Both the position numbers and the translations under genes were made by a program. From Lunularia cruciata (taxonomy: Eukaryota > Streptophyta > Marchantiopsida > Lunulariales > Lunulariaceae), in assembly GCA_948567375.1 (NCBI GenBank), contig OX419759.1, positions 32,155,493 through 32,219,492 on the forward strand: a stretch of DNA of 64,000 nt, in the 5' to 3' direction. Shown here in pieces: positions 45,835-58,770 of this stretch; position 1 is the first letter of the stretch, and every line of letters starts with the position of its first letter. A model generated the notes under the pieces. That model was not told the DNA's origin. It worked only from the letters and a program-made list of their open reading frames with translations, and did not search any database.

Positions 45835-46224
45835 ATGGTGTTTGTTGATAAACTTAACAAGCAAATTCATTTGGCACTTACCCTTAATGTAGTGGATACT
45901 ACGACATGGGCCCGGATTTACTTTGAAAATTCTTCAAATATCATTCATGTTTCCTCCTCTCAAACCATGATACTTGATTCACTTGGTAAATTTTGGCAAG
46001 CACTCTTCAAGATACTTGGCACCAAAGTTGCTTTATCTACAGCCTATCATCATCAAATTGATGGACAAACAAAATGTGAAAATTTTACCTTGAAAGATAT
46101 GGTTTATGCATTTGTCAACATTCACCATATCACTTGGGATGCTTGTCTTGTGGTTTCCAAGTTTACCTTATTTAATTCCAAATGGGCAAGCATTGGGTTC
46201 TCTCTCTTCTTCCTTAATTTTTAA
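45835..46224 (+). pseudogene. Element 2 integrase core
   Basis: 130 open codons carry MVFVDKLNKQIHLALT, KILGTKVALSTAYHHQIDGQ, FVNIHHITWDACL and FSLFFLNF. These are the Ty3/gypsy integrase core signatures. The second catalytic Asp region (DRDxxF) is degraded to SQTMILDS, so the enzyme would be inactive even where open. Confidence 0.87.
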
Positions 46225-46379
46225 CAAGATCCACTTGTTCCAAATTCCCTTCTTGCACCTCTACCATCTCATTTCCTCATACTTCTAGCTTCTTGTCCAT
46301 ATTATCTTAATCTATACACCAATTCAAGTCTAATCTTCTCATTGCTCAAAATTGGCAAAAGCAATATGTTGACCAACAT

Positions 46380-46830
46380 TGTCATGATCTCACCTTTCAA
46401 TTAGGTTACAAGGTCATGCTCTCTTCCAATAACCATCCTCCCCTGCTTGATACCCAAGTTTATAAACTCAGTCTTAGTTGGATAGGTCCACTTGATGTTA
46501 CTTAAATCATTTCTCTTGTTGCCTATCAACTTGCCTTACCTAATCATATGCAAATCCATCTTATCTTCATGTTTCAAAGTTTAAACCCTTTGTTTCTAAT
46601 CTATTTTCCTTTTCCACTTGGGTCAAACCTACTCCTCCTACCATCCTATCAACAATCATGAGGAATACAAAGTTGATCATATACTTACACATCATGACAT
46701 ATAATATGGTTGTTGACACCATCACAAATATAAGGTTCTTTGGAAAGTGTTGTTTGCATGATGCAACATGGGAGCCTCTTTCTCACTTCCAACATGCTCA
46801 ATAAACCATCAAAGTATTCAAAGAATTTTT
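46380..46830 (+). pseudogene. Element 2 integrase C-terminal domain and chromodomain remnants
   Basis: Broken frames give WIGPLDVT and VAYQLALPNHMQI-like stretches (about 46,470-46,560). EYKVDHILTHHD, YKVLWK and DATWEPLSHFQHAQ follow (46,660-46,800), the chromodomain pattern seen in element 1. Confidence 0.75.
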
Positions 46831-46863
46831 TGTGATGAGTGCATCACCAACAAGCAATGGGAG

Positions 46864-47449
46864 AAGATTGTAATATTCCAAGGATAGGAGAACCCCCAAG
46901 AAAACCACAAGGTTTCATCCCTCAATACTCCGATGTCCCAAAGAAACACCTTGTCTTTATTATATAGCAAAGAGGATCTACTCAAAGGGAGCTCCACCCT
47001 TGGATCAAGTATATGGATTGGTGATATGTTAGCAAGCTCCACCCTTAGATTAGCTTGGTGATAAATTGATCCTTGTCTTATTTGGTTGGTCAAACAAGTT
47101 TGACTAACTAGGGGAATCTTTGGAGAATTTTCTTATGGGAAGCTCAAAACAACATGGGTGAGGTACAATTGGAAAGCTCTTGATGCAACAAATAAGAGTA
47201 AGAGGGAAATTACTTTTTCCTAGAAGGCAAGAATTTCTCAATTTTCAAGGCTTAATTTATTTGCTTGGACCTCTAAAATTGGCTCTAAAGTTTTCAAGGT
47301 GTTTTTGGCCACTACCTTATTAGTATAAATACTCTTTTCTTGCACCTCCATCTGATCTACTTAGACCATTATGTATAATATCTTTCTAAATATTACCAAA
47401 CCAATTTCCACCTCTAAATAACATGTCTAGCTAATGGTATTACAAATAT
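46864..47449 (+). repeat. Second solo LTR of family B, at the element 2 polypurine tract
   Basis: The LTR spans 46869-47444 (576 bp), from TGTAATATTCC to GGTATTACA, and is clearly related to the LTR at 41395-42130 over its length but shorter. The flanks are AAGAT and AATAT, differing at one base. The left flank ends the element 2 polypurine tract (AATGGGAGAAGAT) and the right flank touches the element 2 3' LTR. Confidence 0.8.
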
Positions 47450-47805
47450 GTAACAATATGGAGTTAGAAGAGGAGTTAGTAAAGGCCAATGAGTTAGAAA
47501 ATATACCAAATTAGCCAAGAATTCTGAAAATATTCTTAAAGTATCTAGGAAAATTCTTCATAGTTTCCAAGTGTTGAATAATGTTTGTGCCAAGTAGGCA
47601 GATTCTTGGGAAGGTTCCTTTATAGCTTAGCTTGCACTCTAAAAAAGGCGATTTCTACAAAGTTTCCCAAAAGCCTTGTATATTCCTTATATATACCAAA
47701 GCCAAAGCTCATGCTAGGCATTTGGAGTTTCATTCACTTGAGAGTCCCAATGGGATCTTGTATGCTTGTCTTCCATTCTCCTATTTCTCTCCTCAATCTT
47801 TTACA
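47449..47805 (+). repeat. Element 2, 3' LTR
   Basis: 357 bp, opening TGTAACAATATGG and ending TCTTTTACA. It has a TATA-like CTTATATATACC at about 47,685. It is shorter than the 5' LTR because of deletions in the GAAGCTTC-rich part of U3. Confidence 0.85.
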
Positions 47806-49050
47806 ATCTTGCTTTGTTAGTTTGCACCCAAAATGACATCAACGATATTATCCTATGACTCTTAGGCCGGGAAGGTTCATAAGAGAAGGTTGGTAGATGC
47901 ATGGGTACTTTCTTCAAACTTGCAATGGGAGCATTTTTTCTTCCTCTATCATTTCCTTCCCCATGTCTTTAGACGCTTCTTTATGTGGTGGTGATAATTG
48001 TGCTTTCTCATTCTTCCTTTCCCTCATGACTTTATTGGTAGCATTTGCTGGAAAAATGTGCATAAATGAGTGATCATTGCTTGTCTTGTCCTTCTTTTGG
48101 AAGGTTTCATTTCCTTTGTTGGAACAGGAGTCACCTTTGTTTATTGTGGAGGCTTCATTTCAACCTATACTCCATCTCCACTACTTCCAATCTTCCTAAC
48201 AATACATCAATAATTTGAGTTCATTTTTGGTTCTTGGAAAAGTGAGTTTTGGTCTTTGTGGTCAGCACATTCTTATTAATCAAATCATGTTGTATGTTTT
48301 TAAGTACAAAAGCTTAATCCTAATCTTTTTCATGATATTTGGTGATTTATTTGGCATGATCTATATGTCTCCTTAAGTAGGCAGGATAGTTGAAGTGGCT
48401 TGGAGATTTCTCCTTCTCTTTTTTTGTCAATAACTTGATTTTGATGTAGAAGTGTATGATGAAGGGAACTAAAATCTTGACTGATCTTTGTGCCATGACC
48501 TCCAAGAGCTTGTGTAACATTTGCAAAACATATGCCTCCAACACACATCTTTCCTTTTGTGTAGGAGTTTGAAGAATATGGCTTGGTTCAGACTTACCTA
48601 CGAGGTTTGTATTAATTAGAACAATTTCATCATTGACTTTGTTAAGACTCATTGGATGAGGTCTTTTAGATTCTTTCTTTTACATATTCATGGGCTTTCC
48701 TCTAACAAATGCATAGTCTATCTTAGCCTTTAGGTTCTTACTTGGTATACCATTGGTAGTATTGATGTAAAATCTGCCTAAATGGTGTACACTTTTCCCT
48801 AAAACTTGCTGCCAATGCTCCTTTGTCCACATGAAAGGATTAGCTCTCAATGTCTTGCCTACTTCGTAAGTGTTGCTTTTAAATTCTTCTAGCATGGATA
48901 CGTCCATCAAGCTCTATTCCCATAGCATGAAGTCTAGATTTCTATTTTCTAAGTACTTAGTCCTATAATGCAATCCTCATTTAGATTGTTTAAGTGTTTG
49001 CAAAAAATCTCATCTTGCTTTCATTGCTTGATCTCCATCTTGACCACCAA
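47806..49050 (-). pseudogene. Decayed coiled-coil-rich frame, N-terminal piece
   Basis: The longest open runs are 48910-48680 (SMLEEFKSNTYEVGKTLRAN, TKEHWQQVLGKSVHHLGRFY) and 48652-48347 (MSLNKVNDEIVLINTNLVGK, LEAYVLQMLHKLLEVMAQRS, ending with a Lys/Glu-rich stretch). Coding character reaches back to about 49,045 (DEIFCKHLNNLNEDCII) and ends at the element 2 boundary. Read with the pieces at 38,538-37,880 and 36,378-35,600 this makes about 2.7 kb of sequence. I do not recognise the family; a gag-like protein or a host-derived gene are both possible. Confidence 0.45.
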
Positions 49051-52000
49051 TTCTTAGTCTACTATTGTGCATCATTTAAGGCTACTATCAACACCCTATT
49101 ACTCCTCCTCCTTTTGCACTCTTGCAAACCTGCACCCAAGTTTACAAGAAATCTTGGACAGATTCATGCACAAAAAGAATGGAAAATTGCAAAAGTGAAA
49201 AGTAACTTCTTGCAAGGTGGGGTCACTCTTATAGATCCAACCCACTGGTTATTCCTCAGCCATTACAATGGTTGGCAAATGGTTGTGGTTGAATGCATCA
49301 AGTGTGAAGCCTTTGCATGAAGTAGTTGCAAATGGTTCTTTGGCAAGAAGTGAAAAGTCATAGTTTGAGTATTCTTGAAATGACAATAGAAACCATTGGA
49401 ACTTTGTTTTGACTAATTATTGTCATCCCTTAGCTCAATACAAAGGAGCTCCAAGAAACATTGACACTTTGTTGAGCCAACTCATATTGTAAGCCTTGTT
49501 GGGATGGTTGTGAAAACAATGGAGGTTATGATGTGATGCAAATTTTTTTGGCCATGTGTACAATAATTCATGTCTTTGTTTCATAAACTTGTATCTGCCA
49601 AGATGCTTGTCTTGTTTGTCATGTTGGACTCTAACATCCTAACTTTGTAAAGGACTGGACCCAAATTAGTCCTTTTGTCCTACTTAAGACTGCCCTAGTG
49701 CTTTATATATTATCTATAACATTATAAAACTACAAGAATTAAAAAACTAAGACATAAAAGAAAAGAGGATTGTGATTATACAAATGTCCAAAAATATTTC
49801 TGTACAATAACACAATCATATCCAAATCTAAATGCATAGATTTAGAGCAAGGATTTAGCAAAGAGCCTAGGCTCAGGCTTACAACAATAGAGAAAATAAC
49901 TTATCAATCACCTTTCGAGTCTTTCTTAAGAGAAGAATTGTAAGACTTTTGATAAATATTTGTCAACTTACCACTGGAAAGAAAATATTTTGTTTCATAT
50001 ATGCCTTAATGATGCTCAAAAGCTCCTCCATTAATAGACTACACAAACCCAACAACTCAATGGATATCATTAATCCTCTATATACAATCTTGCTTGTTTG
50101 TCACTAGAGTATACTAACATTTTATTAGTTTGATTTGTACTAGAACTTGTGCTTATGTGTCTCTTGAGGATACCAACAGTAGATTAGTTTGATTTTTACT
50201 ATATCCTTCTATTTAACTTGTTGCCATTAAGATCCTTTAATACCAGAATTATATTATTCTAATGTTGAGAGATGTTGCTTATAACAAAAGATGAGCACTT
50301 TGAAAGCATGTTCTTATATGGAGTAGAATAATTCTTTCATGAATTTCATTACGTTTGAAAGTTAAAAAATCATTATCCATGCAATCCTTCTACTTATACT
50401 CATAGTACACACCAAAAATCTCCAGAGTGGACTGCTCCTTGAAGATCTCCTCCAAATTGTAAACATCTTCATGATGCACTCTTTAGTTTTTTCTATCACT
50501 CCTTATGCACCAACACCGGTTCCACTATAAAATTATTTCTTGAAAATGAATTTCATAATGAAATTGCTTGAAAATCTACACCTTTTGACTAAGCTTTTGG
50601 TTCCATGTATTTTAAAATATTTATCTTAAAATTTGTAACAAACTAAATCTTTGGCTTTGTTTACTTATGATTTTTAGGCATTTCTTATATTCCTTTGCAT
50701 ACACTAGTGTAAAATGTTTTTGTTCTTGATATTCTTTAGCCAAAAAAGAATATAAAATTAATATAAGAAATAAAGACAAAATCAAAGCTTACTACAACAA
50801 GAGCTTTGAAAAATTAAAGCGGATGAAAATGTTTAGCAACTCTTTTGAGGTATTATGTACATGGAAAAAAACTCACAATTATGTTTGCAAGAGAGATAGA
50901 TAACTATATTCAACTTTTATGTTGGAAAAAAATCCTCCAAGGTACTTCAAGATAATAATAAAAAACTTCATATTTAGTTGCTTGACTATAGTAGATATAG
51001 TAGAATACAAACTAGATAAAGCATAGCATTGATGCAAAACTTTATTATCCTAAAGTGAAGGAGAATATATTGTATAGTCACTATTCTTTAACAAGGTATG
51101 GAGGACTACATCTAATTGACAAGAAGGATTATATAATCATATTATGGTATCAATATCATTATTTGTTGATAAGGAACACTTTTTCCAAATAATAGTTTTT
51201 ATACAAGCTTATGTTAGTAGTAATTGGATTCCATTAAGCGTGACTAAACTTAGTAGTAAATGGACAAAGTACAAAAAAAACCAAGGTTAAATCTAGAAAT
51301 TATTGGATAGCATAATAAATATGCTAAGGGATAAAAGCTCTATTTTATCTTGTAATATAAGACCAAAATATCTAGCCTAAATCCCCATATATTTGTCAAT
51401 TTGGGAATTTCACCAAGTAGAGTAATGAGATGATGATGTGAGGTCACAAGTGTGATATTTTGAAATTATCTTTATGGTTATGCAAGAATTAAAAACATTA
51501 TATTCTATGTTCTCCAAGATTCTCCAAGAAGCTTCTAAAGCAAGTGAACTAGACAAAATGATTATGAATCTACCCACATGATTTCTCACTTATATCATAA
51601 AAGCTTCATGAACTTACCTAGTTATTGGATGCTACCAAATATCAGTAGATGTTATTATAAGAACCTTTTACTAGGAAAATTAGAGGGGTGGGGAGAGAGT
51701 CATTCCTCAAGAGCTTTGTCTCAAATGAGTAAGGCACATTTTCTTGAGTAAAGGAGCTTTGGTATCTACGTTGAACCATGGGTGACTTCTAAAGTGAGTT
51801 GCATTTCAATTTGGGTTCTTAGAGAAGGTGAGAGTATTACAAAATATACTTTAGTAGAGCTTGAGTAGGACTATGAAGTCGATGAGTTCTAAAGCAAGTT
51901 GAGTTTCAATATTAGGATTCTTAGGGAAATGAGAGTATTATGAATGAGACTATAATAAAGCTTGAGTAATACTTGTTAAGCTGTGCAAGAATAGATGCTA

Positions 52001-55000
52001 GGGAGTTGAACAAGTGTTTCGAGTCTAAGATTAGAAATAGATTTCTTTGATAGAAGTTGGATTTCTTGTAAAATCCTACTAGCTTTGATAGTCTTAACCA
52101 TATCATATGGATCACGTAGTTTACATGTTTGTAGTGGATAACACAATATTTGTATCAAGTCATAGATGGAAATTTTTTGATTTATGAACAAGGAATTATG
52201 GGTCTTTGATTGTAGAATTGTAAAAATAAGTAAAGGTTCTTCCACATGAGGGAGTTTTGACACTTATAAGAATAGCAAAGTAAGGAAAGCAATGGATACA
52301 AGTTTTGATGAACCTCACAACTTCACATTTTAGAATCCCTATAATATCCTTTGAGAATTGTGGGTTGTATTCACTTTGAATCATTTTTACTCCTTATTTT
52401 AATGTGGACTTAATAGATCATGGACTTACCAATTGTAGTAATATTTGATGTGATCATCTATGGATAAATATTAAACATTGTAAGCTATATGTTTCTTAAA
52501 TAGTTATATTGTTAAATAAGAGAGTAGTATTAGCAACATTTTGATTTGTAGTCTATCTACCACCATAACAAAAAGGTTCACACTTCCTCTTAAGAAAGCC
52601 TCTTCATCAATATCATTTCTTCCATATACTACAAGATATTAAGCTTTTTCTTGTTGGAAAGCTATTGGAGAACCTATACAATGTTACCTTTGTATTTATC
52701 TTCTCAAGGATACATGAAATAGTTCCATTTTTGGGTACTTGCTTCTATTATTTATACATATTCTTTCTCATATGAAAAATCTCCTCACTTGTAAATCACA
52801 TAATCCTTGATTTTAAAGGCTAAATTCTAATACTTTTTTTAGGTCTAACCATGATATCCAATGCATCATATTTTTGCATTTTTTCCATATATTATATTTC
52901 CGTCAAGTTGTTATTAGTAAGGAAACAGTTCTTGTATAACTTGTTGTGAAAATATTATATTTTATGCATAAATGCATATTTGAATCAAAGTTTCTTGTTG
53001 TTTTTATTATTGTATCTAGAAATAATGACTTCCACATTGCTCAATAAAGTAATCAGATACAAAATTCCAAGCAAAAGAAGAGAAGATATGGTTTCAAGAT
53101 ATGAATAGAAGAGTTTCCACTTGGCTATTTTGTTAAATTGGGTCCTTTCGACAACAAGGAGACTTCCCTTATAAAATTGAACCTCCAATGCATGGTGGTA
53201 AATTTATCTACACTTCCTTGCTTGGACAATCAAATTTATGAATAGTCAATATGAACTTGCAGGTATTGGAGTAAGAGTTGGTTTACTTCATTTGGTCTAT
53301 CTACATGGTAATAAATATATCACAATTGAAAAAATGAAGGATATATATATCGTTGAGATAAAGCAAAAGTTGGAACTTGTTCTAATATGCTTTCTTGGTG
53401 TATAATTTAGAGAAGATATGAAGATTTTTCTCAAATATCTGTACATATAGAGGTAACTGTAGTGTGATAAGAATTATAATTTACATCATTCTTCCAAAAT
53501 TATTATCTTTAATTATAAAAATCCCAAAAATACCTTTTAAATATATAAAATATGAGAAGTATTCTTAAATGACCTAGTATTTTGGTGATTACAAGAGTGA
53601 ATTATAAGAACAAGTTTCATAATGATCACTTTTGTATATTTGGGAAAAGTGTTATTCTTATTTTGAGGTAAACATATGATAAATTGATTCAATTCACTAG
53701 AAAGCTTTGGTATAATATTAAGCATAATATATTAAGATTCAATATTGAACTAGGCACAAATTAGTGATGTAAACACTTTAAATTAAATTTTCAATTAAAT
53801 TTTCCATTATAATTTGAAATTAACATCTAAGAAAGTTGAAAGTCCAAGATTTGGAATTTGTAAACTTATTTTATATGCAACCTCTACACATTTTATATTA
53901 TAATCAATTGAATTTATAAACTAAGTCAAGGTAGTCCTTTCATTAATATTTGATTGACTTTAGGTTATAATATTACAAAAGCTAACTACTTACTTTCTAT
54001 TTTAAATAGACATGACTCCAACATAGTACCAAAGCAAGATCCAAAACTTTATTTTAGTGACCTTAAAGATTGAAAATGCTCAAACTATTGAACTTAGTCC
54101 CAATACTTTAAAGTTTGTCAAATATTACTTCCAAGTCTATTACACACAGACATATATATAGTCTAGTCAAATTATATACTTAGGCATAGCTGCATTTGTG
54201 TATATAGTGCATAAAATTTAATTTTTTCTTGGAACTCTATCATGACAATATATTAAACATTTACATGGTACATGTATCTAAAGACTAAGCACATCTTGAT
54301 ATAACTTGATGGTTTAGCACCTCTTATCCACTAGAATTAACCTCCACCAAACTATCACAAGATCAGACTTATATATATATATATATAGTTCTCCTAAAAT
54401 AGTTGGTGTGATGCTCTATATCTATAATTTTGTACATTCTTCCTTATAATTGAGTTGAATACAGACTAAGTATTCAACTCATCATTACTTTGTGTTTTCT
54501 GAAAGTTTGTTATGTTTAGAAGTACGATGAAAATAAAGGCACATTAGTTAAATATTATCAAACCAATAAAAAAATTCATTTAATGCAGCAAATAAAGACT
54601 TTGGACTCATAAATGTTAGGCTTATTTGGATATAGCTTGATGATAAACGACTATTAATTGTTAGACCTTAATTATATTGTGGACTGGACTTATATTTACA
54701 AAGTTGGGTTCATCTAGATGTACAATGGAAACAATAGAAACTATGGATATTTTGGTGGAGGTTAAATTCTAGTGGATAAGAGGTGCTAAACCATCAAGTT
54801 ACATCAAGATGTGCTTAGTCTTTACATACATGTACCATGTAAATGTTTAATATATTGTCATGACAGAGTTCCAAGAAAAAAATAAAACTGTATGCACTAT
54901 ATACACAAATGCAACTATGCCTAAGTATGTAATTTGACTAGACTATATATATGTCTGTGTGTAATAGACTTGGAAGTAATATTTGACAAACTTTAAAGTA

Positions 55001-57200
55001 TTGGGACTAAGATCAATAGTTAAAAAAACCACTATGAAAAGAAAAGACTCCTAAACTATTAAACTTGAATTTCATAATTATAATTGAAAATCATAATGTC
55101 CCTTTTCTTATAAGCTTAGCTAAGGTAACAAAGAGTGAAGAACAAGGTCTTTATTTCCAAAGATTTTGCAAGGTAGTTTTTTATCCTACAAAAGTTGTGG
55201 AATTTTGTTGGTCCCTTTCTTGTTTAATGGAAAAATATAAAATAATATATTTGATATATGTAAAATAAATATTATAGAACATAATTAAAAGTATATTATT
55301 TGATTAAAAAATGAATGTTTTGCTTCAGATCAGCATGTCTTTTCATAATATATCTTTATTGATAAATTTGCATGCAACAATGAGCAATCATTAAAGAAAA
55401 ACTCATGTCATCTAGAGTAAAAGTTGATAAGGTATGGATCTACAAATTATGGAAAATTGAAGTTATTTACTTATATAAAAATACTATTAAATATTTTTCT
55501 ATCCAGAAATTACAAAACTGTATTCAGTCTATTTGTTGATTGATGAGATCATCTGTATAATTAAATATACTAAAAACAAATGATTCATCTCTCTTATAAA
55601 GAGAGAAGTTCTACTAAATATCATCAAAACTATATTGTCACAGTTTCTCTTCTTGTCTGTGTTCTTATTCAAATTAAAAAGTGTGAATATCTCCAAAATA
55701 TAATTTAGATATAAATTTTGAATAAATAAGATTTGGTAGGGTAATTTTTTCTCCATATATTGTTTTATTAATGTAGGTTGAGATATTTAAAATTCTGAAA
55801 AGATCCCTTCACGTATGAACTGTGGTTAAAAGTATTAAATTAAACCATATCAGAAAAAGTATTGATTGAGTAAATTCAAAGGTGAACCAATTCATGATTG
55901 GTTCATGATTTTATTAAAATTTAGATTCAATAAACAGGATGATAGGTTTCAATTTTGGTTTAAATTCTGTTATTTATCCATAAAGCTTAAAACTACCACA
56001 GATTTCTGAAAAGTTAAAATTTATGACTATGTGTTACAAAAACCAAAACATTTCAAATAGAAAAAAGATGTTGAAGATCAATAATTCAAATTTATCTTTC
56101 ATAATAGTCACAATGAAGAAGGCCAGGTGCACATAATAAAAATTAGAGATGAAACTTCAGACTTGAAAATTGACATAGAGATCAACATTATATATTAAAT
56201 AGTTACCTTCATATTAAATCAGTTAAATTTTCAAAAGTAGTTGATCTCAACCCACAAAAGAAGGACATTATCTACATCATTGTCGAATTATATAAGATGT
56301 TTAAAACCAGATTCTATATTTGGGCAACTGGGTGGTAGAAAACTGAAACAGAATTTGTCAACCTTACGGTTAAACGATATTTAACATTATATATATATAT
56401 ATATATGGTCTGTTTAGTGCTTTGTTGTTATGGTCTTGCTAAATCTATTTGGAAGAAAGTTTGGATATAATTAGAACTACTAACATGCAATGCTTGTCTA
56501 GTTAAACATTCCGGTTTGATGGAAAGGGATGCTCAAGCGGTCAAAGGCTTCATATGATTATGTTTACTATATGAAATCATAACATTAATAACTAAGTTCT
56601 CTTTATTTACAAGGAGTGAATGATAGTAACAAAAACATATTTGATATATAGTAACCTATAGGTCAAATTCACAAAGAAAGTACATGTATGTTTGTGACGA
56701 TTAACTTTTTTTGTACTTCTGCTACAAATATGATGAAAGTGAGAGGACCAAATTGATTCGCTATCGGATGTCCTCTAAACAACACAAGAGATCTTCTATG
56801 GATAAAGAATATTTAAGTTGATGTGAACCTCACAAAGTGGGCAAGAGACCCCTTGTCCACCTTTTGAAGTTCAACTTTGTGGTTGGTGTACTTTGAGTAC
56901 TTAACTTTATAATTCCAAAACGTAAGCCACTTTATTCGATATCAAGAAAGAAGGAAACTTGGAATGTATGGTCAACTTTGATGTGTAGAGTACTCAACCT
57001 GTCCACATACTTTAAAAGAGATGAGGATTGCCTTCCATCTTCTTCATGCTGTTTACTCCAATAGTTTAGCAGATCATGTTCTTTGGTAAAAGTACTACTA
57101 GCCTTGACTGTAGATAGTACATTTACTGAAGTAAATCAAAGCTTGAGATGTTTGAATATTTTATATCGATACTTCTCGAAACACAATTCCTCCATCTTTT
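49051..57200. other. AT-rich spacer without recognised genes
   Basis: Very AT-rich. An open frame at 48994-49320 (plus) overlaps the decayed minus-strand frame and looks spurious. Visible structure: a two-copy repeat of about 100 bp at 51,785-51,975 (TTCTAAAGYRAGTTG), short (AT)n tracts at about 54,370 and 56,385, and the 939-bp inverted repeat at 54083-55021. Fragments at 56,900-57,050 vaguely recall a reverse transcriptase but could not be confirmed. Confidence 0.45.
54083..55021. mobile_element. 939-bp foldback element with arms of about 270 bp
   Basis: 54083-54351 is the reverse complement of 54751-55021 over its whole length, with few mismatches. The outer ends are AACTATTGAACTTAG and its partner CTAAGATCAATAGTT; the inner ends are CCTCCACCAAA and TTTGGTGGAGG. 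The 400-bp centre is AT-rich, with an (AT)n run and no coding frame. No target duplication is apparent. It may be a foldback or MITE-like element, or an inverted duplication able to give long double-stranded RNA. Confidence 0.88.
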
Positions 57201-57967
57201 CCTAGTTCTTGCTCTGTTGAAGGTTATGTACATTCTCTTTGAGCAGGTTCAAGAAGTGGTTACTGAAATCAGCTTTCATGCAGCGCAAGAGCACCACTTC
57301 GAAACCCCCCACAGATGAAGCGGAGTTCAATCTACTTATATGTGCAGGGCCGGTATATTTAATTCATATCCCGGCACTTCAACTGAACGTACACGGGAAG
57401 TGGTTTGCTTGTAGTGACTACCATGCCCAAGGCACTATTCTAGAAGTCTAGAAACGAGCGTCGTGATACATCGAGAGTAGTGCTCGAGTGTTCTCGAACG
57501 TCTGTGCAGTTACCAGAACTTGGTCGTTTGAATCAGTAGCGGAGAATGTAGACTTCCCAAGGATTCATTTGGTATCCGGTCGTGGTACATCGAGAGTGGT
57601 TGTTGGGTATTCTCAGAATTTTCCAGCTACCATAACTTTGTTTGGTATCCTGTCGATTCAGTTCGTTGAGATACCTACAGAAAGGGAAAGGGATCCCCCT
57701 ACCACCACGAGAATGATGAACCTTCGTTGACGAATGCGGCCAACGCATCGCTAATTGCCCCCCATCACTGATATGATCGATACTACCGGTACTATTGGGG
57801 CTCAGCCCCATCTTACCTCTTATGTTTTATCCTTGTACGGCTTGATGCCCATCCTTTCTTGTTATCGTACGTGGTCGCCTTTTTCCACTGATTTGATCTA
57901 GTGGTAAAACGAGTAGCGGTATAGAGTGGTCATGATCGCATTGCCAAAGCGGAGGAAAGAAACAGAT

Positions 57968-58215
57968 AGACTTAACCGGCCCCATGTTTGGCACTTCGAC
58001 TTCGCCGACTCCAAGTTGGCAGAAAGATTTACACTTGGAACCTTGACGGAATTTGTCAATCCTATGTTGGCAATGAATTTTTACAAATGAATCGGATTAT
58101 TTCTAAAGTGGTCACTATAATACATTGATCTCAACTTCAACTGGGGCATACAAAACCAAAAATGACCACGTGGCACTTGGGAGGGTGGGTCGGTTAAGTC
58201 TTTTTGCCAACTTGG
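57968..58215. repeat. Small MITE-like inverted repeat
   Basis: AGACTTAACCGGCCC at 57968 is matched by its reverse complement (GGGTCGGTTAAGTCT) ending at 58201. CCAAGTTGGCA at 58011 is matched by TGCCAACTTGG ending at 58215. A third copy of the CCAAGTTGGCAGAAA core lies at about 58,363 in direct orientation. Confidence 0.7.
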
Positions 58216-58770
58216 GGGTCTGTTAAATTGAAGACTTAATCGCGACCCTCATGCGGGGGCCGCCTAAGTCATTTTCTCGAAAGAGTAACTTACATAAGCG
58301 ACTGACTTTGCACAGCGATGGACTTGACGGTACCTCAAATTTGGCACCTAGACTTAATTGTACTCCAAGTTGGCAGAAAAAGCTTACAGTAACCTTGTTA
58401 GCGTGACGTGGCGTGTGAATCCTATTTGGCACCTACTTTCACGAACTACTACTGGATCTATGTTCCTGTAATCAGCTCTATAGTTGAGGGATCCGATTCA
58501 CGTAGAACATGGCGGCTTTGTTTATCGTGGTAACTGGGATAATGACTGGAATTCTCTGCAGTTGAGACCTTTTGTATTGACCGTCACATATGCTCCGGAG
58601 AACGATGATCGATATAATCCACATAAGAAAGAAAGAAAAGGCTACCGCGTAGCGAACACGAAGGATTTTAGATTAAAGATTTTAGCTATATTTAAAGTCA
58701 TTAAATCCAGATGGATATGCGCAATTCAAGATAAATTGTTTTTATAAAAAGAAGAAGTGACCCCCTGTTA

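Larger units (their letters stand above)
38534..47810 (+). mobile_element. Element 2: Ty3/gypsy chromovirus-type element with nested insertions
   Basis: The 5' LTR (38539-38945) and 3' LTR (47449-47805) belong to the same family as element 1 and enclose gag, protease, reverse transcriptase, RNase H, integrase and chromodomain remnants in plus orientation. The flanks are ATCCC (38534-38538) and ATCTT (47806-47810), identical except for two C-to-T-type differences, so probably an aged target duplication. Two further blocks are nested in it: a coiled-coil frame between protease and reverse transcriptase, and two solo LTRs of family B. Every gene is broken. Confidence 0.85.

Noticed and set aside
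41395-47444. Family B LTR pair as the two ends of one 6-kb element
   Set aside because: Each copy has its own flanking duplication (ATACC/ATACC and AAGAT/AATAT), and the sequence between them belongs to element 2 and another insertion. They are two solo LTRs.
56900-57060. Possible reverse-transcriptase fragment of another lineage
   Set aside because: Only a loose likeness (KKEGNL followed by a DV-S-Q pattern); no catalytic motif found.
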